From Symsagittifera roscoffensis (Eukaryota > Xenacoelomorpha > Acoela > Convolutidae), in contig NC_087063.1 in NCBI RefSeq assembly GCF_963678635.1, forward strand, positions 51,841,220 to 51,905,219: a DNA stretch of 64,000 nt, in the 5' to 3' direction. Position 1 is the first letter of the stretch, and every line of letters starts with the position of its first letter. The translations under genes and the position numbers were made by a program. The notes beneath the pieces were generated by a model that made no database searches, had not been told where the DNA came from, and worked only from the letters and a program-made list of their open reading frames with translations. This document shows, in pieces, positions 26,130 through 37,049 of the stretch.

Positions 26130-26970
26130 CGATAATTCTTCATTGAGAACTGTTGATTGACAAATGTCTAGTAATTGTAGGGTATTATTTACTCAGACAA
26201 CTCTTTCTTCTGTTGGCGAAACTGTTTGTTGCATTTGTTTCACAATATCCTAAAAGTCCTAGGGGTAACGTGATTTTGTATGGTGAGTTGTTGTATACCT
26301 GTAAAAAGATTAAGTCTGATTTTTTGTATTTTTTTGCGTATTTGATAGATGCAGTTATTACTCTAAAAAATTTTTGGATCTGTTTGAAATCGAGATCAGA
26401 CATATATAATCTTTGTTTTTTTTTGATCAACGTTATACTGATGAAAATTATTTAATGAAAAATTGTATAGATATCCTGATAATGAATTCAGGTGTTTACG
26501 TTCTTGTTTATTTATAGGGTAAAATTTTGAGAAAAATGGGGGTTGTTTATTAGGTCCTTGACAGAATGTTAGGGTTGTATTATTCATCCTTTTATATTTA
26601 TCTTTTATAGGTAATTTACTATTTAGGGTATTAATAGTGGGAATATATTTTGTAGTGAATGGAAATCCGACGACATGGTGTTTTATATCATGGACATGAA
26701 AAGTTTGTTTGAAAGGCTTGCTTTAAAGTTTATTTTGTTCTTTTGTTCGAGTTGGAACAAGGAGTAATTGATTTTTTCCGTAAATTGTTAAACTTGATCT
26801 TTGTGCTGTAGCTAAATTGCTTGATGTTTTCGAAGGTGACAATTTTGCTTGTAAAGTTTGTGTTTCAATCCATATGGGGATGTTTATAATAATTGATTCC
26901 GCTCCTGAGTCAATTAGAAAATCTTTACTTTTTGGACTTTCCAAGAGAAGTGGTTTTTTAGGTGGTTGTA
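26130..26970 (-). pseudogene. pol: Aspartic protease and linker, P-type unit 2
   Basis: The best protease of the window: an open piece at 26944-26723 with the active site 'FLIDSGAESIIINIP', followed by a Ser-rich stretch and 'SSLTIYGKNQLLLVP'. That corresponds to the first lobe of a retropepsin. A second short open piece at 26587-26396 is linker. The sequence between this and the RT start at 26113 is interrupted by stops. The length before the first stop (74 codons) is below the roughly 100 or more of a working retropepsin. Confidence 0.65.
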
Positions 26971-28840
26971 TTTTATTTGTTGTTTATTTGATACAAATGA
27001 TTCTTGTTTGAACTTTTTTCATTTTCTTGTTTAGCATAATCTATTGTGGTTTGTCTATTGTCTGGTTTTTCGAAATTATCGAAGCTTTCATTGTTTTGGT
27101 AATAATCCGAATCAATTGGTGTTTTGTATTAATTTTCAATATGAAACATGTATATTGAAAGTGTGTTTTCTCTTTCGCTCTCATCATCTGTGGATTACAA
27201 TAGAGGCGATATAACTGTAATTCTAAATTTTTTGTGGTGTCAATACCGGGAGGGTCAATTTGAGTTTCCTAAGTTGATTGTACTTGGTAATTTGCCGTTG
27301 ATGTTTAAGTGTACTGCTTTTATAGTTTTGTTGTGAACTTGTATATAAAATGTGTTATTTCTATGTGGTGACTAATAATAGTTTCTTTGTCGATTTTGGT
27401 AGTTATTATTTTAATTTTTGGAGATTTCACGTGACAAAGTTATAGTTTGATCTATTGTTTGAAAAAATTCGTGATCTATTATCTGAGTACTGTCTAATTC
27501 TACTATTTGAATAGTTTTCGTTTCGATTATATGAGGAATTTCTAGAACGGTCGTTTGAATCATACTATTACGAGATTTTGAATGAGAACGGTTTCTATTG
27601 TAGTTTGAGTAATTACTTCTGTTTGAGTAGTTGTTTCGATATTGATTATTTTGACTATAAGACCAGCTATATCGATTTTGTGAGAAATTTTGTGAATTTC
27701 TTCGGTCTGGAGATCCTCCTCGATAATTTTTTCGGTAGGGTGATTGCTAATATAGTTATCTGGGAGTGGTTTTCCTGAACTATTATTATAATGGATATTT
27801 TTGTTCGTCTTGTTTTGGTCTTTATATTAAAGTTTTGGTCTTTCTTCATATATTGATAGAAAGATTTGTTTGGCTCTCTATGTTTCCGTGGTTGATTTTG
27901 GTTATCTTGCTGGTTTTGTCTGCATTCAGCATGCTGTGTCCATGTCTAAGACAAAAATTACACCATTTTTTGAATGATGGCTAACCTTTGAAATTTGGAA
28001 TTATCTCGTAGATGTTCAATATTTCAGTAATCTTTTTTGCTAATTCAGTGTCGGAGTCATGAATATGATTTATATGTGAGGTTGCTGATTGGAATTTATT
28101 TACGCATTGTAATTTTAATTTTTCTGTTTCTTCTAATTTCATAGTAATTTCTGAAATCTATATCGGGTTCTCGAATTGATGATGCATGTGATGCTTTCTT
28201 TTTTATTGCTATTTTACATAGTTGTGGTGTTAGAGTCATCATTAAGACTTCTGTCATTTTCGTGTTTTTTAACGTATTGAAAGAATTTGCTTTTCTTACT
28301 AAAGTTTCAATTCTTACTGCGAGTTGCTCACTTGCTTCAATAGGGAGTCTACGAACTTCACTGGATAGAATTTTTTGATGTTGTTTATTTCTTTCAGAAT
28401 CGAAAAATTTTGAAAAATCTTGAGTGAATCTTTTCCATTCTCATTTAATATCTGTAGGTAAAACTGGAAACCCTTTTTGGGCTGCACCATCAAGTGTGGT
28501 TTGATTAGAGCTGTGCGTCTTTAAATCCTACTTTGATGAGGTGGCGTATTTACTGGTTCAGGTCCTATATTGAAAATTAAGTTAGCCGTGACTGCGTTTA
28601 AATAATTTTCTACCGAGTATTCAGGATCTGTTCCTGTGAATACTATTAGAGGTTTGTTTGAAGATGATAATAATCCATCCATAATTCATTTGGATTGATT
28701 CAGCTGCAATTGGTATTTAAGAAAAACTTGTGAGTGTTTTTTTTCAATTTCATGTTGTTGTAAATAATATGGTAATGGGATTTCATTTTGCATTTGATTT
28801 GGTTGGTAGCTTTGTGCAATTATTGGATTTTGTGATTGTT
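26970..28840 (-). pseudogene. gag: Gag C-terminal half, P-type unit 2
   Basis: Enters at the P-type junction near 28840 and runs through capsid ('GTDPEYSVENYL' near 28630-28600), a leucine-rich segment around 28450-28250, and the knuckle near 27965-27918. The knuckle is destroyed after its histidine by a one-base deletion. The RS-rich tail follows, and an open piece at 27849-27667 lies within it. The unit is about 5.79 kb from its homologue at 21.2-23.0 kb. Confidence 0.6.
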
Positions 28841-28845
28841 AAATT

Positions 28846-29520
28846 CTATCTCGGTTTAACAAACACTCCGTATGTGTGCCGAAAGCTATTTTCAAGATTT
28901 GCGGGCGTTGAAAATGATCTTCATCGTGAGTATATAATGATAGATTATAACATATTGATTCTTTTGTAGGTTGACAATAAACTGTTTGAGGAAGTTGCTG
29001 TGAACATTATTGGTTTTGGTGCTTCTTAACTAAAAACTATTTCATATGGTAATAGTCCTAAAGTTGTTGTTATTATGAAGTATAAGCTAAGAGGAATAGT
29101 TTCACGTCAGTTGACCATTCGGTGTAATTTTTATCATTTCCATTAATGATACATCTGAGGTATTCCTGTAGTGAACGGTTCATACCTTCGACTAAAACAA
29201 TAGTCCATGGGGCATGAGATGTTCGGGGTTCATTTCTAATGTTATAAAGCTGGCATAACGTGACTTTTTCTTTATTTATGAATTCAGTGCCATTGTCCGT
29301 GACAAGGATTTCTGGTAATCCAAATTTAGCTATCCAATGTTCGTAGAATGTTGTATACCTATAATAAGGGTTACAATGAGGTACAAGATTGAGTGTTACA
29401 TGGGTTAATGTATCAACTACTACCATTATATATGATTTTCCTTCTGACGATGGTGATATAGGGCCTTTTGTATCAAACGAGATTCTGTGGTTGAAATAAA
29501 AATTTGTCCTTTGAAGTCTT
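28846..29520 (-). pseudogene. pol: Integrase core remnant, P-type unit 3
   Basis: A 117-codon open piece (29426-29073) keeps the DDE residues in 'VVVDTLTH', 'VTDNGTEF' and 'LVEGMNRSLQ'. It is the most consensus-like integrase core here. It is truncated at the C-terminal domain by the junction at about 28845. The upstream zinc-binding portion is shifted and largely unreadable. Confidence 0.7.
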
Positions 29521-31930
29521 GTTTTTCTGCCAATTGTTTTGTTTGTGTGGATATCGTTTATTTAAATGAAATTTTATGCAATAACTTATAATATTTATTC
29601 GAATTGGTGCATTTTAAAAGTAAAAATTTTGAACAAAATTTGAGTTTATTTTTTCTCTTCCTGTATGTCTTTTTGTATTTAAAGATGGGAGAGATGGAAT
29701 TCTAGGAGTAGACAGGGTACTTTTAATCGTAGATAGGTTACTTTTACTTCAGAAGTTTGGTATTCCAAGATGTCAGTATTCTCATTTATTGTTGTGTTAT
29801 TAAGTTTTCTAAAAGTTCTAAGAAGTGTTTTTTTTCCTAGAATCGTGTTATCTGCTTTTTTAGGTTTTTTTTTATTTATGCAAAGATTTAAGTTGTCTAA
29901 TGACAGGGTTAAGTTTTTAATATTTTGTAGTAATTCCTTTGTTATCTTTTCTGAAATTGGTAGAAAAATGTTTTCAGTTTCTGTTTTCGAAAGGGGTATA
30001 TTATCTAAAGATTCTGGTAAATTAGAAATTTGAGTATAAATCTGGGGTTCCTGATAAATTTAAATTATCAGTTAGGATTTATTTTTCTATTGAAGGGAAG
30101 AGGTCTTTCCTATACATTTTTTGTTAAATTGGTTTTTTTGTGTGTTGTTTTCGATCAATTATGAATATGGTATCGTTTTGAATGTAGTTTTTCCCAAAAA
30201 ATCTACTTCGTAATGATTTTTTTGGCAATCAAGGTATATTGGGAAATGTTGTAAAGTATTTATTTGTGCATTGTCAAGATCGGTTTTCTCTGCAAATTTG
30301 CATTTCAATCTGTTGTAACTTTTACAAGAACAAATTTTAAGTTTTGTGGTATTTCTATTGTCGTTTTCCTGATTATTAATTCATGTGGTGCATTTCGGCT
30401 GAGTGTATCTGGTAATGCAAGATTTTTTCCTGCAGTCCAAACTATTTGTAAGTTTGGGAATTATTTAAAAGTAGTTGAAATCTCCAAACTCTGTGGCTTG
30501 GATTTGATTTTTGTGTAAAAACGAAAATTTTATTTTGTGATCTGTGAATAAAACTGTTGGATGTTTTGATCCAAATACTAAATATTCATATTTTGTAAGA
30601 GTATAGATAATAGCTGTGCATTCTCTCATAAGCGTAGAGAATCTAATTTCAGCTTGTGTGAAAATATTGAATTCGTTGAAATAAGGTTCATTTTAACTGT
30701 ACTTTGTGCTATTGTAAAAATGCTCTCCAAAAATTGAAGCGTCACACATAGCATTAAATGGTTGATCTGGATCTGGGATCGTATTCTATCTTTGTTCAGT
30801 GAGGGGAGTCTTTATGTCTTCAAAATGTTTCTGGTGTTCTTTTGTCCATTCAAAATTATTTTGTTGTCAAAGGATATTATAAAACGGTCTTAAATGTAAT
30901 TGCATTTCAAAGACATATTTACTTAAAAAATTGATCATTCCAAGGAACTCTTTTTTTTCTTTTTGATTTATAGAGATTGAAGTTTTAATATAGCATCTAA
31001 GCGAGATTCTAATGAAGTTATTCTGTTTCCTTCAAAAATATTTCCAAGGAAATCAACACGGGTGAAAAAGAAATGTGAATGATCTGGGGCTGCTTTCATG
31101 TTTTCTTTAAAAAAGATTTGGTGATATTTTTCTAAAAATTTAAACATTTTGTGTTTTACTTATGATTGCATGAAAATATTGTCTAAATATGTTATGAAAG
31201 TTTTACTGAGGTTGAATGTTCAAAAAATTTTGCTCATAAATGCTGAAAAAGCTGCTGTTCCTATGGAAATTCCATAGAAAAGTCTGTTAAACTTGTATTA
31301 TTGATTTCCAATGACGAATTAAGTTAGGAATCGTGATTGTTCGTCTAATGGGATTTGATTGTATGCGCTGTTCATATCAGCTGTTTTGAAGTATTGTCCA
31401 TATATTTTACAAGGTATCACTTGAATTGCTTCTATAGGCCAATTATTTTTAGATTCATCAATTAGTGAATTGAGATAACTTTCGTCTTAAACATTTTTTA
31501 ATGATTTGCCTTTAGCGAGGATGATAACAGGATTTTTTTACCGTGTTTCCTTTTATTTGTTCTTTTTTATTTACTGGTGAAAAATTTTCATTTTGTTCTA
31601 GAATATCTAATAATTTGTTCAATCTACCTTACAAAAAAATTGGGACTTTACTTGCTCGTTGTTTTTTTGAAAATTGCGTCACGTTTTAAAGTTAGATGTA
31701 TTGGTGTATTTACTTTTCTAGCATCAAATTTAGATGCGGCATAAACCATTGGGTATTTGAGTAATAGTTCTGCTTTTTCTTAAATTTCTTGTTGAGTGAT
31801 TTGAGAATGTTGAAAAATGAACATTGTGAGAAATTTTTATTGTTAGTTTGTGTATTTCGAAATTTGAAAAAATGGTTTAAAATATGGTGTTTGTAAATTA
31901 GTCTGTGTTTCGTTCTGAGTCACTTGTTAT
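29520..31930 (-). pseudogene. pol: Reverse transcriptase-RNase H and linker remnant, P-type unit 3
   Basis: RT start near 31920. The active-site box is changed to YLDN at 31189-31178, so the second catalytic Asp is lost. RNase H lies around 30745-30480 with 'CDAS'. The linker (30480-29520) includes the same blocks as 24.4 and 0.8 kb. The three shared stops are present, and there is no long open frame. Confidence 0.65.
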
Positions 31931-31939
31931 GTTGTTGAT

Positions 31940-32790
31940 CGATAATTCTTCATTGAGAATTGTTGATTGACAAATGTCTAGTAATTGTAGGGTTTTATTT
32001 ACTCTAACAACTCTTTCTTCTATTGGCGAAATTGTTGCAATTGTTTCACAATATCCAAAAAGTCCCAGGGGTAACGTGATTTTTGAATGGTGAATTGTTG
32101 TATACCTGTAAAAAGATTATATCTAAATTTAATTTTTATGTGTATTTGATAGATGCAATTATTACTCTAAAAAAATTTTGGATCTTTTTGAATTCGAGAT
32201 CAGAGATAAATAATCTTTGTTTATTTTGATCAACGTTATACTGATAAATTAATTTATTGAAGAATTGTATAGATATCCTGATAAAGAATTCAGGTGGTAC
32301 GTTCTTGTTTATATATAGGGTAAAAAATTGAGAAAAATGGGGATTGTGTATTAGGTCCTTGCCAGAATGTTAGGGATGTATTATTCATCCTTGTATATTT
32401 ATCTTTTATAGGTAATTTACTATTTAGGGTATTAAAAGTGGGAAATTGTTTCGTAGTAATTGGAAGTCCGACGATATTGTGTTTTATATCAGTGATATGG
32501 AAAATTTGTTTGAAAGGCTTGCCTAAAAGTATATTTTGTTCTATTGTTCGAGTTGGAACAAGGAGTAATTGATTTTTTTCGTAATTTGTTAAACAGGATC
32601 ATTGTGATGTAGCTAAATTGCTTGATGTTTTTGAACGCGACAATTTTGCTTGTAAAGTCTGTATTTCAATCCATATGGGGATGTTTATAAAATTTGATTT
32701 CTCTCCTGAGTCAATTAGAAAATCTTTACTATTTGGACTTTCCGAGAGAAGTGGTTCTTAAGATGGTTGTATTTTATTTGTTGTATTTTA
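31940..32790 (-). pseudogene. pol: Aspartic protease and linker remnant, P-type unit 3
   Basis: The active-site string 'FLIDSGE' is readable near 32727-32690, followed by 'NIPIWIEIQTLQAKLS'. A frameshift interrupts it just after the active site. Upstream it is joined at about 32790 directly to capsid sequence, so the whole zinc-knuckle and RS-rich part of gag is missing in this unit. Confidence 0.6.
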
Positions 32791-35083
32791 TTTGTTCCCG
32801 AGTATTCAGGATATGTTCCAGTGAACACTATTAGAGGTTTGTTTGAAGATATTAATAATCCATCCATAAGATATGGATTGATAGTCATTTGGAGTGATTC
32901 TGCTGCATTTGGTATTTGAGAAAATCTTAAGAGTGTTTTTTTTAAATTTCATGTTGTTGTAATTAATATGGTAAAAGGATTTCCTTTTGCATTTGATTTC
33001 GTTGGTAGCTTTGTGTAATTATTGGATTTTTTGATTGGTAATTATTATTATATGATGCTGAGTTTTGTCTTTTAGGGAAGGTTTGTCTTGATTATTGTGA
33101 TTGTTCATTTTGTGCATTATGTTCAAAAACATCTGGTTGATAAACAGGATTTAGTTGATCAATATTCCGTTTATTATTTAGTTCATTAATTTTAACTCGT
33201 TGTTGATTTTGACTGAAATGATATTTGTCTTCTGAATAATGTGATTGACTTCTTGAGAACCGTTTATTAGCACTATCATTCTTTTTTTGCTACGGTCTAT
33301 TGTAGCTAGTTGTTGGTCATTGAAAAAAACCGAGTCAAGATTTTGTTTTGGTACGTATTGATTGTAGTATTGTAACTGTGGTTGATTCTGACTAATTAAA
33401 TAATTAGGTTTTGTTGTTTTCTTTTTTGCAAAAAAAAATCCTAATTAACGTCCGAAAATTTATTTTTCTTGGATTTTTTGTTTATCGTGATTTCGTTACT
33501 GATCTAAATGTTAGATAATCCGTTTGCGGGCACCAGATGGTTTTACTGTGGATTGCATGGTTGTCTAAGGAAATGTAACAATTTATTTTGTGGTGTTTTA
33601 AATGTAGGATGGATGGGAGAAATGCTTTGTTGTGTTGTTGTCGGCATTGTTTCAACTATTTCTTCTTAACAAAATTTGATGGGGTTTGAATATTTTGTTG
33701 TGTGAGATTTCTTGTTCCATTTAGGGTTTCTTGTGGATTAATGAATGTGGATTTCAAATTATTTGTTCCTGTTCCATCAATAAACATTGCATTGTATTTT
33801 AAAGGTGTGGCATCAATAGTAGGTGGAATTATTTTTACATAGTCTTCATGTACAGAAACAATGGTGATTGCTGCACATGATATATCGGTTGGTATAATAA
33901 TAAGTGAGGAATGAGACCAATCAGGGTCCCAAACATAATCTGTTTGATCTGCTAATATAGTTTCATCGCCTGAACTTTGTGATCGAAAATTTTTTCTTGA
34001 TGGTGCAATGAAATCAATGTTAAAATTAGTTAGTCAAAATAATCAATCAAGAGCCATGCTAGTATTCTTCGAAGGTCATGTTTTAATCTTGTGAAACTTC
34101 AGTACTAGTAAGGTTTTCACGGATTGTATCTGGAAATTTTGAGAAAAGCTAGATTTTTTGTCTTACAGCTGTGTGTCGAAATGTTTGAGGTGGTGATTCA
34201 TTTTGTGTTTCTTTTAGTTCTAATATAGATATATAACTATAATAATAGAAAAAACTTCATTTGTGATTATTGAATTTTCTCCTTGTGAATTTTGATGTTT
34301 TATATGGTAATTGAATTCTCTGAAAATTTTGAGAACTGTATATCTCTGTCATCTGTTTGTATTTGATGTATTGTTTGGTTGGATTGTGGTGTTAGGATTT
34401 CGGTTTTGAATATACCGAAATATGAAGTAATTTTATATATACTTTTGAGATAGTGATCAAGAATTTGTCCTTTTATTCTTTTTTCAGGAAATTCCTGTTT
34501 ACATGGACAATTTCATTTTTTGAAGAAATTTACAATTAGGTTGAGACAAAATTGCACTTGTCCTCAAGCATAACCACTTGGTGGAATGTGGATGGATAAT
34601 AAATTGAAGTATTCAGTTATCATCGAAGTTTTGTCGTATTTGAGCTTTTTTGGTATCGTAAAATTGTTAGTGTGTAACTTTCGATGTGCCCTAATGGTTG
34701 ATTCCAATTATACAGTCGTACTGTTTTATTAAAGTATGACTTTTTAATTCTAAGATTTCCCCTAACTGATGATGGTGATGTAGCTTTTGAATCAGCCTTT
34801 TTTGTTTTTCTATCGGGTTATTTTTATTCATTGAATTTTTCAGGTCTTGAAGTTCATGTATTGTGTTTGTATCTGATTCTGAAACTGCATTTCGTCTTTT
34901 CGAAAATCATTTCTTGTTATTTTTTTTTTTTGCTATTTTTGTCTTTTTTTGTGTTTGTCTTTTTGATCTGATACATCGTTTTGTTTGTCTGTGTGGTGTG
35001 GTTACAAGATCATATCTTTCGTTTTCAATTAAATAGTTGTGTAGTTTGATTGTTTGCTTACTGCCTAGATTATCTCTTAACAT
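32790..35083 (-). pseudogene. gag: Gag N-terminal two thirds, P-type unit 3 (outer end of array)
   Basis: Starts at 35083 (ATG, 'MLRDNLGSKQ') and runs through the acidic/Thr-rich middle near 33.9 kb to the capsid start near 32.8-33.0 kb ('EYSGT'), where it is cut by a deletion to the protease. It is more diverged from the U-type gag copies than they are from each other. Around 34.1-34.25 kb it has extra sequence absent from those copies, so it is probably the older form. Confidence 0.6.
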
Positions 35084-35232
35084 AAGCTTTAGGATGATTG
35101 GTGCACTACTCGGGGGTTAGAGCTTCTATTTTCCTAAGCTGTTAGTTCCTAAGGATTTTGTGTGGTTATCTTAACTTGGGGTATAGATTGTTCTGGTTGA
35201 GGGGTTGAAGAGAAAGTATATCAATTCGTGAG
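35084..35232 (-). repeat. Retroelement leader, end of the array
   Basis: Matches the leader between the gag start and the LTR-like block of units 1 and 3 (for example the 'tatcttaacttggggta' string). Similarity to 6554-6700 stops abruptly after 'atatcaattcgtgaga' near 35232. No LTR follows, so the outer LTR of the array is missing. Confidence 0.5.
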
Positions 35233-35910
35233 ATAGATTTTTTACTTTCTCGTGACTATATCTAATATATGATGAACTTATTTAATCTGACCTAGGGGTT
35301 TGATTTTTGATCAAGGTTTGGAGAACAGTAAATCAATCCACAAGGTTCAGGTATAATTAGAAACAAGTAGATCGTGAGATACTATTTTAAAACTTACTAA
35401 TATTGTTAAGGGTTTTAGCCTGTGTCATCTAAGAGGAAGGACTCAAGTGAAGGATAAGTAACCGAAGTTCTTCTCTGGCTTTCTTATTTAGATTCAAAAG
35501 TTTCTATTAATCCTGGGTCTTTAAATGGGTTGGAGTGTGAATCGACGATTGAGGTCGTTAGACACTTTAAATTATGGGGTGGGAAGAACAAAGTTGTTCT
35601 GATTGATCCAAGGGAAGCCCTGATGATCAGAAAATTAAGTGAGACGAAAATTAATTTAACTAAAATTAAAGATACAAGCAAAACCTTGATGATCTGTTCT
35701 TGAAATGAAAGTGAATTTTTGAAAAGCAAGGATAAGCCTCGATAATTTTTTTTTTTGTAAAATTCAAAATAAAGAAAATTTTTAAGAGTTAGAGTTTTTT
35801 TTATGTTTTTTCTTAAATTTATGTGGTCAGTTTGAAGTAATAAAACTGGGATGAAGAAGCGGTGATTTTTTTTATTTTAATAAAACTAACGATAAATTTT
35901 CATACTAATA
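35233..35910. other. Spacer with no recognisable feature, ending in the target-site repeat
   Basis: AT-rich sequence between the retroelement array and the large inverted-repeat element. An open frame at 35729-35484 on the minus strand has no family resemblance and no repeat support. The last six bases, CTAATA (35905-35910), form the left copy of the target-site duplication. Confidence 0.5.
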
Positions 35911-35935
35911 AGTAGTATATGTGTGAGGCAATCAT

Positions 35936-35956
35936 GGGGGAGGGGGGGGTGGTGGG
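35936..35956 (+). other. G-rich tract at the left tip
   Basis: Runs of 5, 8, 2 and 3 G separated by single bases lie 25 bases inside the left end. A G-quadruplex is possible on this strand. The matching position at the right end reads GGAAGGGGTGGG on the complementary strand, so the tract is expanded on the left only. Confidence 0.5.
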
Positions 35957-35970
35957 TGACCCCCATGTTT

Positions 35971-36918
35971 AAAGATAGGGAATAGATCATCCGGTCACCC
36001 AACTATGTATTAAGACTGGGTATAGAGTCTACAATGTATTAGAATAGGGAATGGTAAGGTTTCAGTGTGATGGTAAGATAATGGTAAGAAAAACGAAATT
36101 TTTTTGGTTTTTGTGTAGAAGTGTCTAGTTTTTTCGCAAAAATCTCGGCGCGCGTTATCTAATTGTTAAATATTACTGGTTAATTACGTGTAGATTGTGT
36201 AATGAAGGTCTTTTAATTAAATTTTTGATACATGTTAAGTTTCAGATGGTAAGATGGTAAGTTCCAAAAAATTTTTTGGCATCCGATCTTACCATGTTTT
36301 AAGATAGTGTTTAGATTTCCCATGTATTAGGTAGTGTATAGATATCCCGTTGTATAAGGTTTAGAAATTCATTGTATTAACACAGGGAATAGGTTTCCAA
36401 TGTATTAGGATAGGGATTGGTAAGGTTTCAGTGTGATGGTAATTAAAGATAGGGAATAGATCATCCGGTCACCCAACTATGTATTAAGACTGGGTATAGA
36501 GTCTACAATGTATTAGAATAGGGAATGGTAAGGTTTCAGTGTGATGGTAAGATAATGGTAAGAAAAACGAAATTTTTTTGGTTTTTGTGTAGAAGTGTCT
36601 AGTTTTTTCGCAAAAATCTCGGCGCGCGTTATCTAATTGTTAAATATTACTGGTTAATTACGTGTAGATTGTGTAATGAAGGTCTTTTAATTAAATTTTT
36701 GATACATGTTAAGTTTCAGATGGTAAGATGGTAAGTTCCAAAAAATTTTTTGGCATCCGATCTTACCATGTTTTAAGATAGTGTTTAGATTTCCCATGTA
36801 TTAGGTAGTGTATAGATATCCCGTTGTATAAGGTTTAGAAATTCATTGTATTAACACAGGGAATAGGTTTCCAATGTATTAGGATAGGGAATGGTAAGGT
36901 TTCAGTGTGATGGTAAGA
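35971..36918 (+). repeat. Subterminal 474-bp tandem duplication with GGTAAG and GATAGGGAATAG repeats
   Basis: 35971-36444 and 36445-36918 are almost identical, and a diverged third start follows to about 37050. Each copy holds about five GGTAAG hexamers (for example near 36054, 36073, 36084, 36247 and 36256). It also has a degenerate repeat of the type TGTATTAxGATAGGGAATAG every 30-40 bases. The right end (58925-59170) has one inverted copy. Clustered short repeats just inside the ends are where transposases often bind; that role is inferred. Confidence 0.65.
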
Positions 36919-37049
36919 TAATGGTAAGAAAACGGTGTTTTTTGGATTTTGTGTGGAAATATCTAGTTTTTTCGCAAAAATTTCGGCATGCGTTATGTAA
37001 TTTTTGAGTTTCACAATTAGATTGTGTGATGAAGAGATTTTGTTTATTG

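Larger units (their letters stand above)
17250..35232 (-). repeat. P-type tandem array of pol-bearing retroelement units (period about 5.8 kb)
   Basis: The protease active-site segment recurs at about 21.13, 26.92 and 32.72 kb, spacings of about 5.79 and 5.80 kb. The RT box, integrase core and linker follow in the same order each time. The two inner boundaries are the same integrase/mid-gag junction. All three units read minus. The array is a concatemer of one deletion derivative, not three independent insertions, since no LTR or target duplication separates the units. Confidence 0.7.

Noticed and set aside
971-31190. Alternative genetic code with TAA read as Gln, since several stops fall where related copies have CAA
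   Set aside because: Other stops replace Glu, Leu or Trp codons, and many frames are also broken by indels. Ordinary decay explains them.
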